A DNA stretch of 64,000 bases from NCBI GenBank assembly GCA_964584785.1, contig CAZPBY010000038.1, positions 1-64,000 of the forward strand. The letters are read 5' to 3'. This stretch comes from JAHFTY01 sp964584785 (GTDB taxonomy: Bacteria > Acidobacteriota > Terriglobia > 20CM-2-55-15). Below are positions 16,014 through 25,033 of the stretch, piece after piece (positions within the stretch are counted from its first letter, which is position 1; each line of letters starts with the position of its first letter). The position numbers and the translations under genes were made by a program. The notes under the pieces were generated by a model, which saw only the letters and a program-made list of their open reading frames with translations, made no database searches and was not told the origin of the DNA.

Positions 16014-18245
16014 ATGTTCAAAAGGGGGTCGGGATTGCCCGGCGAGCAGCGGAATAGCGCAACCAAGGTGGTGGTTGCGAGCACCGTGATGCTCTCTTTC
16101 ATTTCTTTCTGGCGAGCGTCCGCGATCGTTCTCAATGATCTCGGCTCGACCGTCTATTACGTCGGCGGCATCGGCGAGCAGGCCATTGGCCGCAGCGCTC
16201 CGTGGTTCATTCTCGGGGTCATGCTGTTCAGCTTCGCGGTGCGATCCATCTACATGGAAAGCAGCAGCATGTTTGTGCGCGGCGGTGTGTACGTGGTGGT
16301 CCGCGACGCGATGGGGCCGTCGATCGCCCGGCTTTCCGTGTCGGCGCTGCTTTTCGATTACGTTCTCACCGGACCGATCAGCAGCGTCAGCGCCGGCCAG
16401 TACCTCGGACGGCTGATCAACGAGACGAGCGAGCTTCTGCACTTGAGCGCGCGCGTGTCACCGAATCTGTTTGCGGTCGGGTTCGCGATCCTCGTGACGA
16501 TTTACTTCTGGTGGTACAACATCAAGGGTCTTCACGAGTCGAGCACGAAGGCTCTTCGGATCATGCAGATCACGACCGTGATGATCGTGATCTTCCTCGT
16601 CTGGTGTTCCATCACGCTCGCCATTCGCGGCCCTGCCCAGATTCCGCCGCCGCCGACACCGTCGCATCTGGAGTTCACGCCGGAGAGTCTGGGCTGGTTC
16701 GAGGGGACGATCTGGCCGAGCTTCGCGTTCGTCGCGTTGACGATCGCGTTCGGGCACACGCTGCTTTCGATGAGCGGTTTCGAAACGCTCGCCCAGGTCT
16801 ACCGGGAAATTGCCGCGCCGAAGCTTCGAAACCTGTACATCACCGGAAACATCGTTTGCGTCTACGCGACGGTTTCAACGGGTGTCATCACGCTGCTGGC
16901 CGCGATGATCATTCCGGACGGGACCCGGAAGCTCTATGTGGAAAATCTGCTCGGCGGCCTGGCGATGCACCTTGCCGGGCCCGAACTCGTTCGGTTGGTT
17001 TTCCACGCGTTCGTCGTGCTCGTCGGCGTCTTGATTCTTTCCGGAGCAGTCAATACGTCGATCATCGGCGCGAACGGCGTGGTGAATCGTGTCGCGGAAG
17101 ACGGCGTGTTGCCGCCATGGTTTCAACGGCCTCACCGCAAGTTCGGCACAACGTTTCGCATCATCAACATCATCACGATTCTGCAGATCATTACCGTCGT
17201 TGCGAGCCAGGGACAGACGTATCTGCTCGGCGAAGCTTACGCGTTTGGTGTGGTGTGGAGCTTCTTTCTGAAATCGCTCAGCGTGCTGGTGCTGCGCTAT
17301 CAGCGGCACGACCAGGAATACAAGTTTCCGTTCAACATACAACTCGCCGGACGCGAAATTCCGGTCGGCCTTGGGTTGACGGCCGGTGTTCTGTTTCTCG
17401 TTGCGATCGCCAATCTCTTTTCAAAGCGCGTCGCCACGATCTCGGGCGTGTCGTTCATGATGTTTTTGTTTATCGTGTTTACGATTTCGGAGCGAACCGG
17501 TCACAAGAACAAAGGAAAAGGATTGGAGCAATTCAATCTGGATGTCCGGCCCGAAATATCCACGCAGACGATCGAGGTGCGGCCGGGTGGCATCCTGGTG
17601 GCGGTGCGCGACTACAACCGGCTGACGCATCTGCAGTCGGTGCTGCAGAAGACGAATACGCGGCGTCACGATATTGTCGTGATGACCGTGCGAGGCGTCT
17701 CGACGGCGGGAAGCGGCGAATACGAGCTCGGACCGAATCAGTTGTTCACGGAATACGAACGGGTATTGTTCACTCGCGTCGTGTCGCTGGCCGAGAAAGA
17801 AGGGAAGACCGTCGATCTGCTTACCGTGCCCGCCGTAAATCCGTTCGACGCGATGGTGCAGACGGCGGCGACGCTCCAGGCTTCACGGTTGGTGACGGGT
17901 GTATCGGCCCGCATGGAACCCGAGGAGCTGGCTCGACGAATCGGCCGTGCGTGGGAACGGCTGCCGGAGCCGCGGCATGCGTTTTCCCTGGAGATTGTTT
18001 CGCCCGGCCGGCCGTCCATTTTCGTGAACCTCGGTCCGCATCCGCCGCGTTTGTGGCCCGAAGACATCGATCTGGTTCACGATCTCTGGCTTCGGCTGAG
18101 CGAGCGATTCGGGGCGAAGCTGCATCATCGCGATGTGGTCGGCGTCGCGTTGCGACGCATGGACCGCGAGCTTCGTTCGGCAAAATCCGGGGACGTCATA
18201 ACGGATGTAACCGCCGAACTTCGGCGTCACAACGGGGATAAGTAA
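16014..18245 (+). CDS. APC-superfamily permease with C-terminal USP-like domain
   Basis: About 743 residues. ATG 16014 is used; an in-frame TTG at 16008 is an alternative closer to GGCAGG. Residues 15-490 form a 12-helix amino acid/polyamine/organocation permease (YMESSSMFVRGGVYVVVRDAMG, FDYVLTGPISSVSAGQYLG, LSMSGFETLAQVYREIAAP). Residues 500-735 are soluble and predicted cytoplasmic. They resemble tandem universal-stress-protein-like folds (GGILVAVRDYNRLTHLQSVL; TRRHDIVVMTVRGV; DAMVQTAATLQASRLVTGV), a known add-on in bacterial APC transporters that may gate transport by nucleotide binding. The substrate cannot be told. It stands alone between two repeat-rich gaps. Confidence 0.85.
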   Translation: MFKRGSGLPGEQRNSATKVVVASTVMLSFISFWRASAIVLNDLGSTVYYVGGIGEQAIGRSAPWFILGVMLFSFAVRSIYMESSSMFVRGGVYVVVRDAMGPSIARLSVSALLFDYVLTGPISSVSAGQYLGRLINETSELLHLSARVSPNLFAVGFAILVTIYFWWYNIKGLHESSTKALRIMQITTVMIVIFLVWCSITLAIRGPAQIPPPPTPSHLEFTPESLGWFEGTIWPSFAFVALTIAFGHTLLSMSGFETLAQVYREIAAPKLRNLYITGNIVCVYATVSTGVITLLAAMIIPDGTRKLYVENLLGGLAMHLAGPELVRLVFHAFVVLVGVLILSGAVNTSIIGANGVVNRVAEDGVLPPWFQRPHRKFGTTFRIINIITILQIITVVASQGQTYLLGEAYAFGVVWSFFLKSLSVLVLRYQRHDQEYKFPFNIQLAGREIPVGLGLTAGVLFLVAIANLFSKRVATISGVSFMMFLFIVFTISERTGHKNKGKGLEQFNLDVRPEISTQTIEVRPGGILVAVRDYNRLTHLQSVLQKTNTRRHDIVVMTVRGVSTAGSGEYELGPNQLFTEYERVLFTRVVSLAEKEGKTVDLLTVPAVNPFDAMVQTAATLQASRLVTGVSARMEPEELARRIGRAWERLPEPRHAFSLEIVSPGRPSIFVNLGPHPPRLWPEDIDLVHDLWLRLSERFGAKLHHRDVVGVALRRMDRELRSAKSGDVITDVTAELRRHNGDK

Positions 18246-18549
18246 GGAGAGAATCCGGCTGTTTGCATTTGACGTTGGACGCTGGACATCCCAACGTTTG
18301 AGATATTCAGAAGCTGCGTCCGAAATATCTCAAACGTCGGGATGTCCAATCTCCAACGTGATATGCAAGTAGCCGGATTCTTTTTCCGGTGATCGCGGCT
18401 TCCTGAAACAGCCCCGACCGTCTTTCCGTTCGGCCTCGAAGAGAACGTCCCGAAATCCGGTCATCTGCATATCACGTTGGAGATGGGACATCCCGACATT
18501 TGAGATATTTCCGGATACGTCCGAGATAGACGTCCGTTTGTCCGATGGA
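18246..18549. repeat. Gap with three related palindrome arms
   Basis: The convergent gap between the permease and the ankyrin gene has no gene. Arms at about 18252-18307 and 18323-18380 are long inverted copies, containing GACGTTGGACGCTGGACATCCC and its mirrored partner and bounded by ATCCGGCT/AGCCGGAT. They should form a stem of about 50 bp. A third, partial arm at 18459-18515 repeats the same block in the left-arm orientation. The region probably terminates transcription in both directions; its origin as an element is unclear. Confidence 0.65.
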
Positions 18550-20013
18550 CTACTGGCTTGCTCCTAACTTCCGGAGCAATTCCTCGGCGGGTTTGGAACC
18601 GCCTTGAATCTGGCCGCCGCGGCCTCCGCGCGGAAGGGTCATCGACAGCGGCGTCTGTCCTTGCCTGTTCTTGACGTTGACTATTGCGCCGCGATCGACG
18701 AGAAGCTGAATGACGCTGGTCATTCCGGCTCCTGCCGCAGCATGAATCGCGGCGTCGCCCGCGTCGTTGACGCCGTTCACATCGGCGCCCGCATCGGCGA
18801 GAACGCGTATCGCTTCGAATACAGCGGCTTCGGGACGCGGAATGGGCGGAGTATCGGAGTCGGGGACGCTGTAGCGAGTGAGATCGGACGGCCGCGCAAG
18901 CTTCTCGAACGCGGTTCCGGCAGCCGCGAGCAGCGGCGTTGTTCCGCCGTTTTCAATACCCAGTGTCGGATTGGCGCCGGCGTCTATCAATGCCTTCACG
19001 ATGTCCACTTCCAGGTACGCCGCGGCGACAAACAGAGGTGTGGCGCCGGACATCGTGACGGGAAGAGCCCACTGCGAACCGAATCGGCGGACCGGACTTC
19101 CCTTCGTGAGTCGAGCATTGGGATTCGCGCCCTTTGCCAGAAGCGCCTTCACGGTTTCGAGATCGCCTCTCAACGCCGCAGTGTGCAGTGCGGTGTATCC
19201 CGCGCCATTCGCGTTCGGATCGGCACCGGCTTCGAGCAGAAGCCGCGCCACCGGACCGTTTCCATTGAAGGCAGCGAGAACGAGCGCCGAATTGCCGTCT
19301 GCTTCCGTGTCTTTGGCGTTTGCTCCGGCGGCGATCAGGAGTTTCGCGGACTCGACATCGCCGCTCTGCGCCGCAAACAGCAAGGCGGTGTTTCCGCCGA
19401 CGTCGATCGATACCGCCCCGTCTTTCGATGCTTTGATTCTTGGTGCGCTGGAATACACAACCGTGGCGTTTCGCACGATGGCCTTTGCCTGGACGTCGGC
19501 ACCATGTTCGAGCAGCAATTTCACGACGTCAGGATGCTTTTGTGCGGCTGCCCACATCAACGCAGTTTGCTGCCGGTCGGTTTCTTTGGCGTCGACGCGG
19601 GCTTCGTGGGCGAGAAGAGCGCGAACGGCGCCCGCGCTGCCGGTGCGGGCGGCTTCCATAAGAGGAGTCACTCCGGTTTCAGATGCGGCGTCCGGGTATG
19701 CGCCGGCTTTCAGCAGCCGTTCAACGATCGCGGCGTTACCGTTGGCGCCGGCGATATAAAGAGGCGTGATCTTGAGATCGTTGGCCGCGTTGACTTTTGC
19801 ACCGGCGCCCAGCAGCAGCTCGACCATGGGAAGATCGTCGCGGTAAACCGCCCAGTGGAGAGCGGTTGCGCCGTCGCCTTCGGTGGCATTGACGTCGACA
19901 CGTTTTTGAAGCAGGGAGCGGACGGCCGCCGCATCCTTCTGCTTCACCGCGTCGATCAGCGGAACATCGGAAAGCAGGCCGGCCAGCGATAACAACAGGA
20001 AGATCCCGTTCAT
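18550..20013 (-). CDS. Exported ankyrin-repeat protein
   Basis: A 487-residue protein with a short signal-like N-terminus (MNGIFLLLSLAGLLSDV), then about ten ankyrin repeats of 32-34 residues (GATALHWAVYRDDLPMVELLLGAG; GVTPLMEAARTGSAGAVRALLAH; TALHTAALRGDLETVKALLAKGANPN). Longer insertions interrupt the repeats near residues 175-205 and 365-405. A Gly/Arg-rich patch (LPRGGRGGQIQGG) precedes the end. Ankyrin arrays bind other proteins. The gene starts 9 bp after the DUF1552 gene, and the set haem protein, DUF1552, ankyrin is a recurrent neighbourhood in Acidobacteriota-like genomes, so it is likely a partner of that system. The partner is unknown. Confidence 0.88.
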   Translation of the reverse strand: MNGIFLLLSLAGLLSDVPLIDAVKQKDAAAVRSLLQKRVDVNATEGDGATALHWAVYRDDLPMVELLLGAGAKVNAANDLKITPLYIAGANGNAAIVERLLKAGAYPDAASETGVTPLMEAARTGSAGAVRALLAHEARVDAKETDRQQTALMWAAAQKHPDVVKLLLEHGADVQAKAIVRNATVVYSSAPRIKASKDGAVSIDVGGNTALLFAAQSGDVESAKLLIAAGANAKDTEADGNSALVLAAFNGNGPVARLLLEAGADPNANGAGYTALHTAALRGDLETVKALLAKGANPNARLTKGSPVRRFGSQWALPVTMSGATPLFVAAAYLEVDIVKALIDAGANPTLGIENGGTTPLLAAAGTAFEKLARPSDLTRYSVPDSDTPPIPRPEAAVFEAIRVLADAGADVNGVNDAGDAAIHAAAGAGMTSVIQLLVDRGAIVNVKNRQGQTPLSMTLPRGGRGGQIQGGSKPAEELLRKLGASQ

Positions 20014-20022
20014 TCTTCGAAC

Positions 20023-21354
20023 TCAGTCGATGTTCAGCGCGCCGGTGCTGTTGCCGTGACTCTCCACCGGTACGCCGAGTTTGTTCATGAGGCTGACGTG
20101 CAAATTGGCCAAAGGCGTTCCGGCCGGCGCTTTGATGTGACGTCCGCCCTTGATCTGGCCTGACGCTCCGCCGAGCACGAGGATCGGCAGGTTCAGCGGC
20201 ACGTGGCCGTTGCCTTCGCTCATTCCCGCGCCGTACATGATTGCCGAATGATCCAGCAGCGATCCGTCGCCGTCCGCTGTGTTCTTCATCTTTTCGACGA
20301 AGGTTGAAAACAACGACACGTGGTACTGGTTGATCTTCGACAGTTTCTCCATCCTCACCGGATCCCTCTGATGATGCGATATCGGATGATGGGCATCCGG
20401 CACGCCGATCTCGGGGTACGTTCGGCCGCTGAATTCTCGTCCAATCATGAACGTCGAAACGCGGGTCACGTCGCCCTGGTATGCGAGCAGTTGGATATCG
20501 AACATCAGCCTGGCGTGATCCGCGAACGCTTCAGGGATGCCCGCGGGCCGGTTGACAAGAGGCATCTCCGCGCTGTGTTCGATCGCTTTTTGAATACGGC
20601 GTTCGACATCGCGAACACTTTCCAAATAGCCTGAAATTTTCGAGCGATCGTCCGGCCCGACTTTTTTCTGCAGACCGGCGACTTCTTCCAGCAGTGAATC
20701 GAGAATGCTTCCTTTCTGTTGCATCCGCTGACGGCGCGCGGCGCCGTCGGTAGTGGTGCTGTCGCCGAAAAGGCGTTCGAAGGCGGCGCCTGGAGACTGC
20801 TCCATCGGCAGCGGAGAAGTCGGGCCGGACCACGAGATCGTCCCGGTGTAGACGCAACTTCGGCCAAAGTCACAGGTGGTGCCGGAATCCACGGACTCCA
20901 GCGCGATCTCGATGGAGGGAAGCGCCGTTTCTTCGGCCCACGCTTTTGCCAGAACCTGATCGACCGAAACGCCCGCGCGAAGGATGTGACTCGGCGTCGT
21001 GTCCGTGAGGAATCGTGTGCTTGCATCGGCGTGGTTGTTGTACTGGCGCTCGCCCGGAGGTGGCGGCGGGACGCTGTCCAGTCCGCTCAACACCAGCATC
21101 TGATCGCGGAATGGTTCGAGGGGTTGCAGCGTGCGTGAGAATTCGAATCCCGCTCCTTCGCTCGCCGGAAACCAATTCCCGGGGATGACGCCGTTCGGAA
21201 TGTAGATCGCACCAAATCGCGTCACGGGTTTCGCGGGTGATTTACCCAGTGCCGTCAGCGCCGGCATCATGGCGTCAAGGAACGGCAACGCCACAGTAGC
21301 GCCAAGGCCTCGGAGCACGGTACGACGCGAAATACCCTTTTTGGTGATGATCAT
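20023..21354 (-). CDS. DUF1552 family Tat-exported protein
   Basis: A 443-residue protein from ATG 21354, which overlaps the upstream stop as ATGA with AGGAG upstream. The frame extends further back, but that part is noise. The N-terminus has a twin-arginine signal (KGISRRTVLRGLGATVALPFLDAM). The body has DUF1552 features (RFGAIYIPNGVIPGNWFP, LSGLDSVPPPPPGE, IYGAGMSEGNGHVPLNLPILVLGG), a fold related to the DUF1501/alkaline-phosphatase-like group. The biochemical function of the family is not established. It is nearly always next to a DUF1592-type haem protein, as here, so the two probably act together outside the cytoplasm. Confidence 0.92.
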   Translation of the reverse strand: MIITKKGISRRTVLRGLGATVALPFLDAMMPALTALGKSPAKPVTRFGAIYIPNGVIPGNWFPASEGAGFEFSRTLQPLEPFRDQMLVLSGLDSVPPPPPGERQYNNHADASTRFLTDTTPSHILRAGVSVDQVLAKAWAEETALPSIEIALESVDSGTTCDFGRSCVYTGTISWSGPTSPLPMEQSPGAAFERLFGDSTTTDGAARRQRMQQKGSILDSLLEEVAGLQKKVGPDDRSKISGYLESVRDVERRIQKAIEHSAEMPLVNRPAGIPEAFADHARLMFDIQLLAYQGDVTRVSTFMIGREFSGRTYPEIGVPDAHHPISHHQRDPVRMEKLSKINQYHVSLFSTFVEKMKNTADGDGSLLDHSAIMYGAGMSEGNGHVPLNLPILVLGGASGQIKGGRHIKAPAGTPLANLHVSLMNKLGVPVESHGNSTGALNID

Positions 21355-23777
21355 GATGCGGATCTCCTGTTTTGAAATGGCATGCTCTTCACGATTCCCA
21401 GAATGATCGATGACCACCGGTAGTCGTTTGCAGCAGCCTGGCGGACGATGTTGCGGATCGACGGATTGTCGTAGTATTCGACGCTTCGCCCGAGTGCGTA
21501 TGTCAGCAGCTTCGCCGTGAATGTTTCGATGTAATCGTCCTGATGGCTCAGCACGAACTTGCGAAGCCCTTGAACGCCATTGATCGGCGTGCCATCCGCG
21601 AAGACAGCTGAGGCATCGATCGGGACACCGTCGCTTGCCGTCCGCCACCTGCCGATGGCATCGAAGTTTTCGAGGGCGAAACCCAGTGGATCCATACGCA
21701 CATGGCAAGTGGCGCAGGCCGGGTTTTGACGGTGAATCTCCATTTGCTCACGCAGCGTTCGTTTCTTGCCATCCCTGTTCACGGCCGCAAGATCGGGAAC
21801 GTTGGGCGGAGGCGGCGGAGGCGGCACTCCCAGCAGGTTTTCGAGAACCCAGAATCCGCGCACCACGGGTGCGGTGCGATCCGGATAAGACGTCACCATC
21901 AGCACGCCGCCCTGGCCCAGCAGGCCGCCTCGAATACCGTCCGTGAAAGTGACGCGCTGAAAACGTTCACCGTAGATGTTGGGAATTCCGTAATGCTTTG
22001 CGAGCCGCTGGTTCACGAACGAATAGTTCGCGCGGATCAGATCCACGACGCTGCGATCTTCGCGAAGCTGGCTGTCGAGAAAGAGTTCCGTTTCTTTGAT
22101 GAAAGCGTCGCGGAGGTTCTCGTCCCAATCATTGAAGAGGATCAGGTCCGGCTGCCATGTATTCAGTTTTCGAACCGTCAGCCATTGGCTTGCAAAACCA
22201 TCCACGAGCGCTCTCGACCTGGGATCGCGCAGCATCCGGCGGGCCTGTTGTTCGAGGACCGCGGAGTCTTTGAGTTTGCCGCGAACGGCGATGTCGAGCA
22301 GCTGGTCGTCGGGGATGCTGTTCCATAGAAAAAACGATAAGCGTGAGGCGAGATCGACATCGCTCAAACGGTAAATGTCGCCCGTCGCGGTTTTGGGCGG
22401 ATCGGCCTCAATGCGGAAGATGAAATTGAAACTGACCAGCAGTCGTTCTAAAGCGGACTCAATGCCGCCCTCAAATCCACCGTTCTTTTTCCCGGATTTG
22501 TAGAACCCAACGAGCGTCTGGATTTCGCCCTCGGTGACCGGCCGCCGATAGGCGCGACGCGCAAGCGTGGAAAGAATCTTCCGGGCGCATGGATCTTCGT
22601 CAGCGGGTCCTTTGGGCCGGCAAACGAAGATCATCCGGCGGCTCGCGGTTTCGCCGGGCAAGCCCGGCTGGAACGGACCGCGGATGGCGACGGCGTCGAC
22701 CGCGGCGTAGCCGTCATAGTATTCGTCGGAACCTCGGCCGAAGTCGGCCTGACGCGGCTGCTCGATACCTTCATGCTCCCAGGGGCTGTCGACGAAAGCC
22801 ACGGTGACCTTGCGTGTTCCGGCCTGAACGGGCACGCGAGCGACGAGTGCCGCATCCGCTGCGTGCATGTACAACTCGTACTCAGTGTCCCCGACAATCT
22901 CGCCGTTCCACGACAACGGGCCGAGAATGCCTTTGGCTTCGCCGCCGACCTTGAAACGCTGGCTGAGCTTTCCGTCGATGCGCACATCCAACAGCTGCGG
23001 TGTTCCCATGCCGATGATGTAGTCGTAAACCTGGCGCCGGAGCCGTACTTTGAATTCGTATTCTCCGTCGAGCGGGAAGCTGTGGCGGACGACCAGACCG
23101 CCCCTCGATCCGAACGGAAGATCCTCGCTGGTGCGAATGTCCTGCTCCAAAAGCTTGCGAACCGGGTACAAAACTGACGTCGGTGCGGCGCCAAGACCGG
23201 GATCGCCCACCGCGCGGCGGCTGATTTCGCGCGCCGCCGAGAGATAACGTTCCAGGTGCGACGGGGACAGCGCGAGGCTCGCAGCAATGTTGTCAAAACC
23301 TTCGTCTGCTTCATCGGGCAGGAGCATCGCTTTTGTGTCGACGTCCAGCGCCAGCAGGTCGCGGATCGCGTTCGCATACTCCGTTCGGTTCAGGCGGTGT
23401 GCGCCTACGCGCCCCGGATTCGGATTTGCGTCAGCGGCGCGGTCGAGCGCGGTTTCGAGCCGTGCCACCATCGCTTTCGATTCGGAGGGGTCCGGCCGCG
23501 GACGGCTTGCGGGAGGCATCTGGCCGGTGCGGATCTTGTGGAGAACCTTCTCAAACAGCTCGGCGTGCTTGCCGGGCTTATCAATCTCATTGCCGGTCAG
23601 GCTAAGTCCGGCTGTTCTGGCAGTGTCGTTATGGCATGCGGTGCAGTTTTTATTGAGGAAGTTGCGTTGCGGGGAAGTGGAGGGAGCCGGCGTCTGGCCT
23701 GCCGTGACGGTACCGATCACGCCGATCGCGAGAATCACTCCCAGAACGAACCTTCTCAAAAGACAAACCACCCCCAA
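21351..23777 (-). CDS. DUF1592/1588/1585 exported cytochrome c-like protein
   Basis: An 808-residue exported protein. A signal peptide (about 1-28) is followed by a cytochrome c-like N-terminal domain with CTACH (Cys45, Cys48, His49) and MPP as possible distal ligand. Then come DUF1587 (HRLNRTEYANAIRDLLALDVD), a carbohydrate-binding-like beta domain (DGEYEFKVRLRRQVYDY), and DUF1595/DUF1592 (LARRAYRRPVTEGEIQTLVGFY; SRLSFFLWNSIPDDQLLD). DUF1588 (FRRVTF-type: RGGLLGQGGVLMVTSYPDRTAPVVRG) contains a second CATCH site in ACATCHVRMDPLGFALENFD, and DUF1585 ends the protein. The family is large in Planctomycetota and Acidobacteriota and is thought to be an oxidoreductase, without proof. It is translationally coupled to the DUF1552 gene. 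Confidence 0.92.
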   Translation of the reverse strand: MGVVCLLRRFVLGVILAIGVIGTVTAGQTPAPSTSPQRNFLNKNCTACHNDTARTAGLSLTGNEIDKPGKHAELFEKVLHKIRTGQMPPASRPRPDPSESKAMVARLETALDRAADANPNPGRVGAHRLNRTEYANAIRDLLALDVDTKAMLLPDEADEGFDNIAASLALSPSHLERYLSAAREISRRAVGDPGLGAAPTSVLYPVRKLLEQDIRTSEDLPFGSRGGLVVRHSFPLDGEYEFKVRLRRQVYDYIIGMGTPQLLDVRIDGKLSQRFKVGGEAKGILGPLSWNGEIVGDTEYELYMHAADAALVARVPVQAGTRKVTVAFVDSPWEHEGIEQPRQADFGRGSDEYYDGYAAVDAVAIRGPFQPGLPGETASRRMIFVCRPKGPADEDPCARKILSTLARRAYRRPVTEGEIQTLVGFYKSGKKNGGFEGGIESALERLLVSFNFIFRIEADPPKTATGDIYRLSDVDLASRLSFFLWNSIPDDQLLDIAVRGKLKDSAVLEQQARRMLRDPRSRALVDGFASQWLTVRKLNTWQPDLILFNDWDENLRDAFIKETELFLDSQLREDRSVVDLIRANYSFVNQRLAKHYGIPNIYGERFQRVTFTDGIRGGLLGQGGVLMVTSYPDRTAPVVRGFWVLENLLGVPPPPPPPNVPDLAAVNRDGKKRTLREQMEIHRQNPACATCHVRMDPLGFALENFDAIGRWRTASDGVPIDASAVFADGTPINGVQGLRKFVLSHQDDYIETFTAKLLTYALGRSVEYYDNPSIRNIVRQAAANDYRWSSIILGIVKSMPFQNRRSAS

Positions 23778-23831
23778 CGGATTTGGCGCTCATGATATAT
23801 CAAGGTGCTCGCAGCACGAAGTGATGCCGGT

Positions 23832-25025
23832 TTATTTCCGGCCGACGTTTTCGTACCACCGGATGGCGCCGCCATTCCCCGTGCAAACCAAATCGATTCG
23901 CCCGTCGCCGTTGATATCCGCCGCGACACAGCTGTTCATGGCGAGTTTGTCTTCGATTCGTTGATAGACCCATTCTCCGGTGGCGGCGTTTTCAGGCGCG
24001 TAGAAGACGTGGATACCGCCGCCGGTGCGGCTGTTGTCGTTCGCGATAACGTCATCGCGGCCGTCACCGTTGAGGTCCGCGACGGCGATTTCATGTCCGC
24101 CGGCGATCTTGTCGAAGATGACGCGGCGGGCCCACTTGCCGGCGTTGTCCGTGTAAACCACGACTTCATTCCCATGCCACGGTTCGACCGACGCAAAGAA
24201 ACGCTTGCCGTCCTGACGGCCGACTCCGACATCGCTCGAGCCAAGCCGCGGCGCCTTGTCGTTAATGTGGCCGGATGAGAGGACTTGCTTTTCGAACTTC
24301 ATCGCCTCGCCCATGCCGGTTGCGCGATAAAGCACGATGCCTTCAAAACTCGCGACGAGAAACTGCTCGCGCTTGTTGCCATCCCACTGGACCGGGCGAA
24401 CGCGATGAATAATGCCGGGGATGTCTTCCGTCACGATGTGGCGCTTCCAGTCGGTTGGGCTGTACCAGAAAACCGACGCCTTATCCTGATCGTAAGTGGG
24501 GCCGAGACTCCTGGCGCCGATCAGAGGGGCGTTAAGGAGTTCCTTTTTACCGTCACCGTCAAGGTCCGCCCAGGCAATGTGGTGGGATGTGGGGAACTTG
24601 TCGATCTTTTCGACTTTCCATGGTTGCGACGGGTTTCCCTGGTGACGCGCAATCCAGACAATGCCTTCGCTGTTCGCGGCCTGCATGGCAAACGAACTCT
24701 CGAATGCGATTTCCGGAATACCGTCGCCGTCGATGTCGGCCATCGCCTGATTCACAATCTGCGGCGTCTCCGAAACCACAACGTGACGCTGCCACGTCGG
24801 GTTTTCGTACCATGCCACTTCCTGCACCTGAAGCGAGTTCGCAATGACATCCGGTTTGCCGTCCTTGTTGAAGTCCGCTGTCGCCACAGCGTAACCGCCG
24901 CGGAAATTCGTATCGATGTCGTGTGCCTGGAACTCAACCGGACCGGCAACTGGACTCGCCATCATTGTTAGAGCGATGGCTGCGATGATCAAGACGAACA
25001 GGGAAGCGAAAGGTTTGATTGGCAT
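23832..25025 (-). CDS. Exported FG-GAP/VCBS beta-propeller protein
   Basis: A 397-residue protein with a signal peptide (MPIKPFASLFVLIIAAIALTMMASPVA). It then has repeated calcium-binding FG-GAP blades: DFNKDGKPDVIA, DIDGDGIPEIAF, DLDGDGKKELLN, DLNGDGRDDVIAN and DINGDGRIDLVC, each with the DxDxDG loop typical of integrin-like seven-blade propellers. It probably binds a surface or extracellular ligand. It starts 8 bp after the methyltransferase gene and ends 54 bp before the haem protein gene, all on the same strand, so it may belong to one long unit. No catalytic site is apparent. Confidence 0.88.
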   Translation of the reverse strand: MPIKPFASLFVLIIAAIALTMMASPVAGPVEFQAHDIDTNFRGGYAVATADFNKDGKPDVIANSLQVQEVAWYENPTWQRHVVVSETPQIVNQAMADIDGDGIPEIAFESSFAMQAANSEGIVWIARHQGNPSQPWKVEKIDKFPTSHHIAWADLDGDGKKELLNAPLIGARSLGPTYDQDKASVFWYSPTDWKRHIVTEDIPGIIHRVRPVQWDGNKREQFLVASFEGIVLYRATGMGEAMKFEKQVLSSGHINDKAPRLGSSDVGVGRQDGKRFFASVEPWHGNEVVVYTDNAGKWARRVIFDKIAGGHEIAVADLNGDGRDDVIANDNSRTGGGIHVFYAPENAATGEWVYQRIEDKLAMNSCVAADINGDGRIDLVCTGNGGAIRWYENVGRK

Positions 25026-25033
25026 GCACGACG

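Noticed and set aside
16202..18241. A 679-codon open frame on the plus strand in another phase
   Set aside because: It overlaps the APC permease gene, whose frame has the membrane helices. The alternative product is Arg/Ala-rich without structure.
18604..19992. A 462-codon open frame on the plus strand
   Set aside because: It mirrors the ankyrin repeat gene; apparent internal periodicity is only the shadow of the ankyrin repeats.
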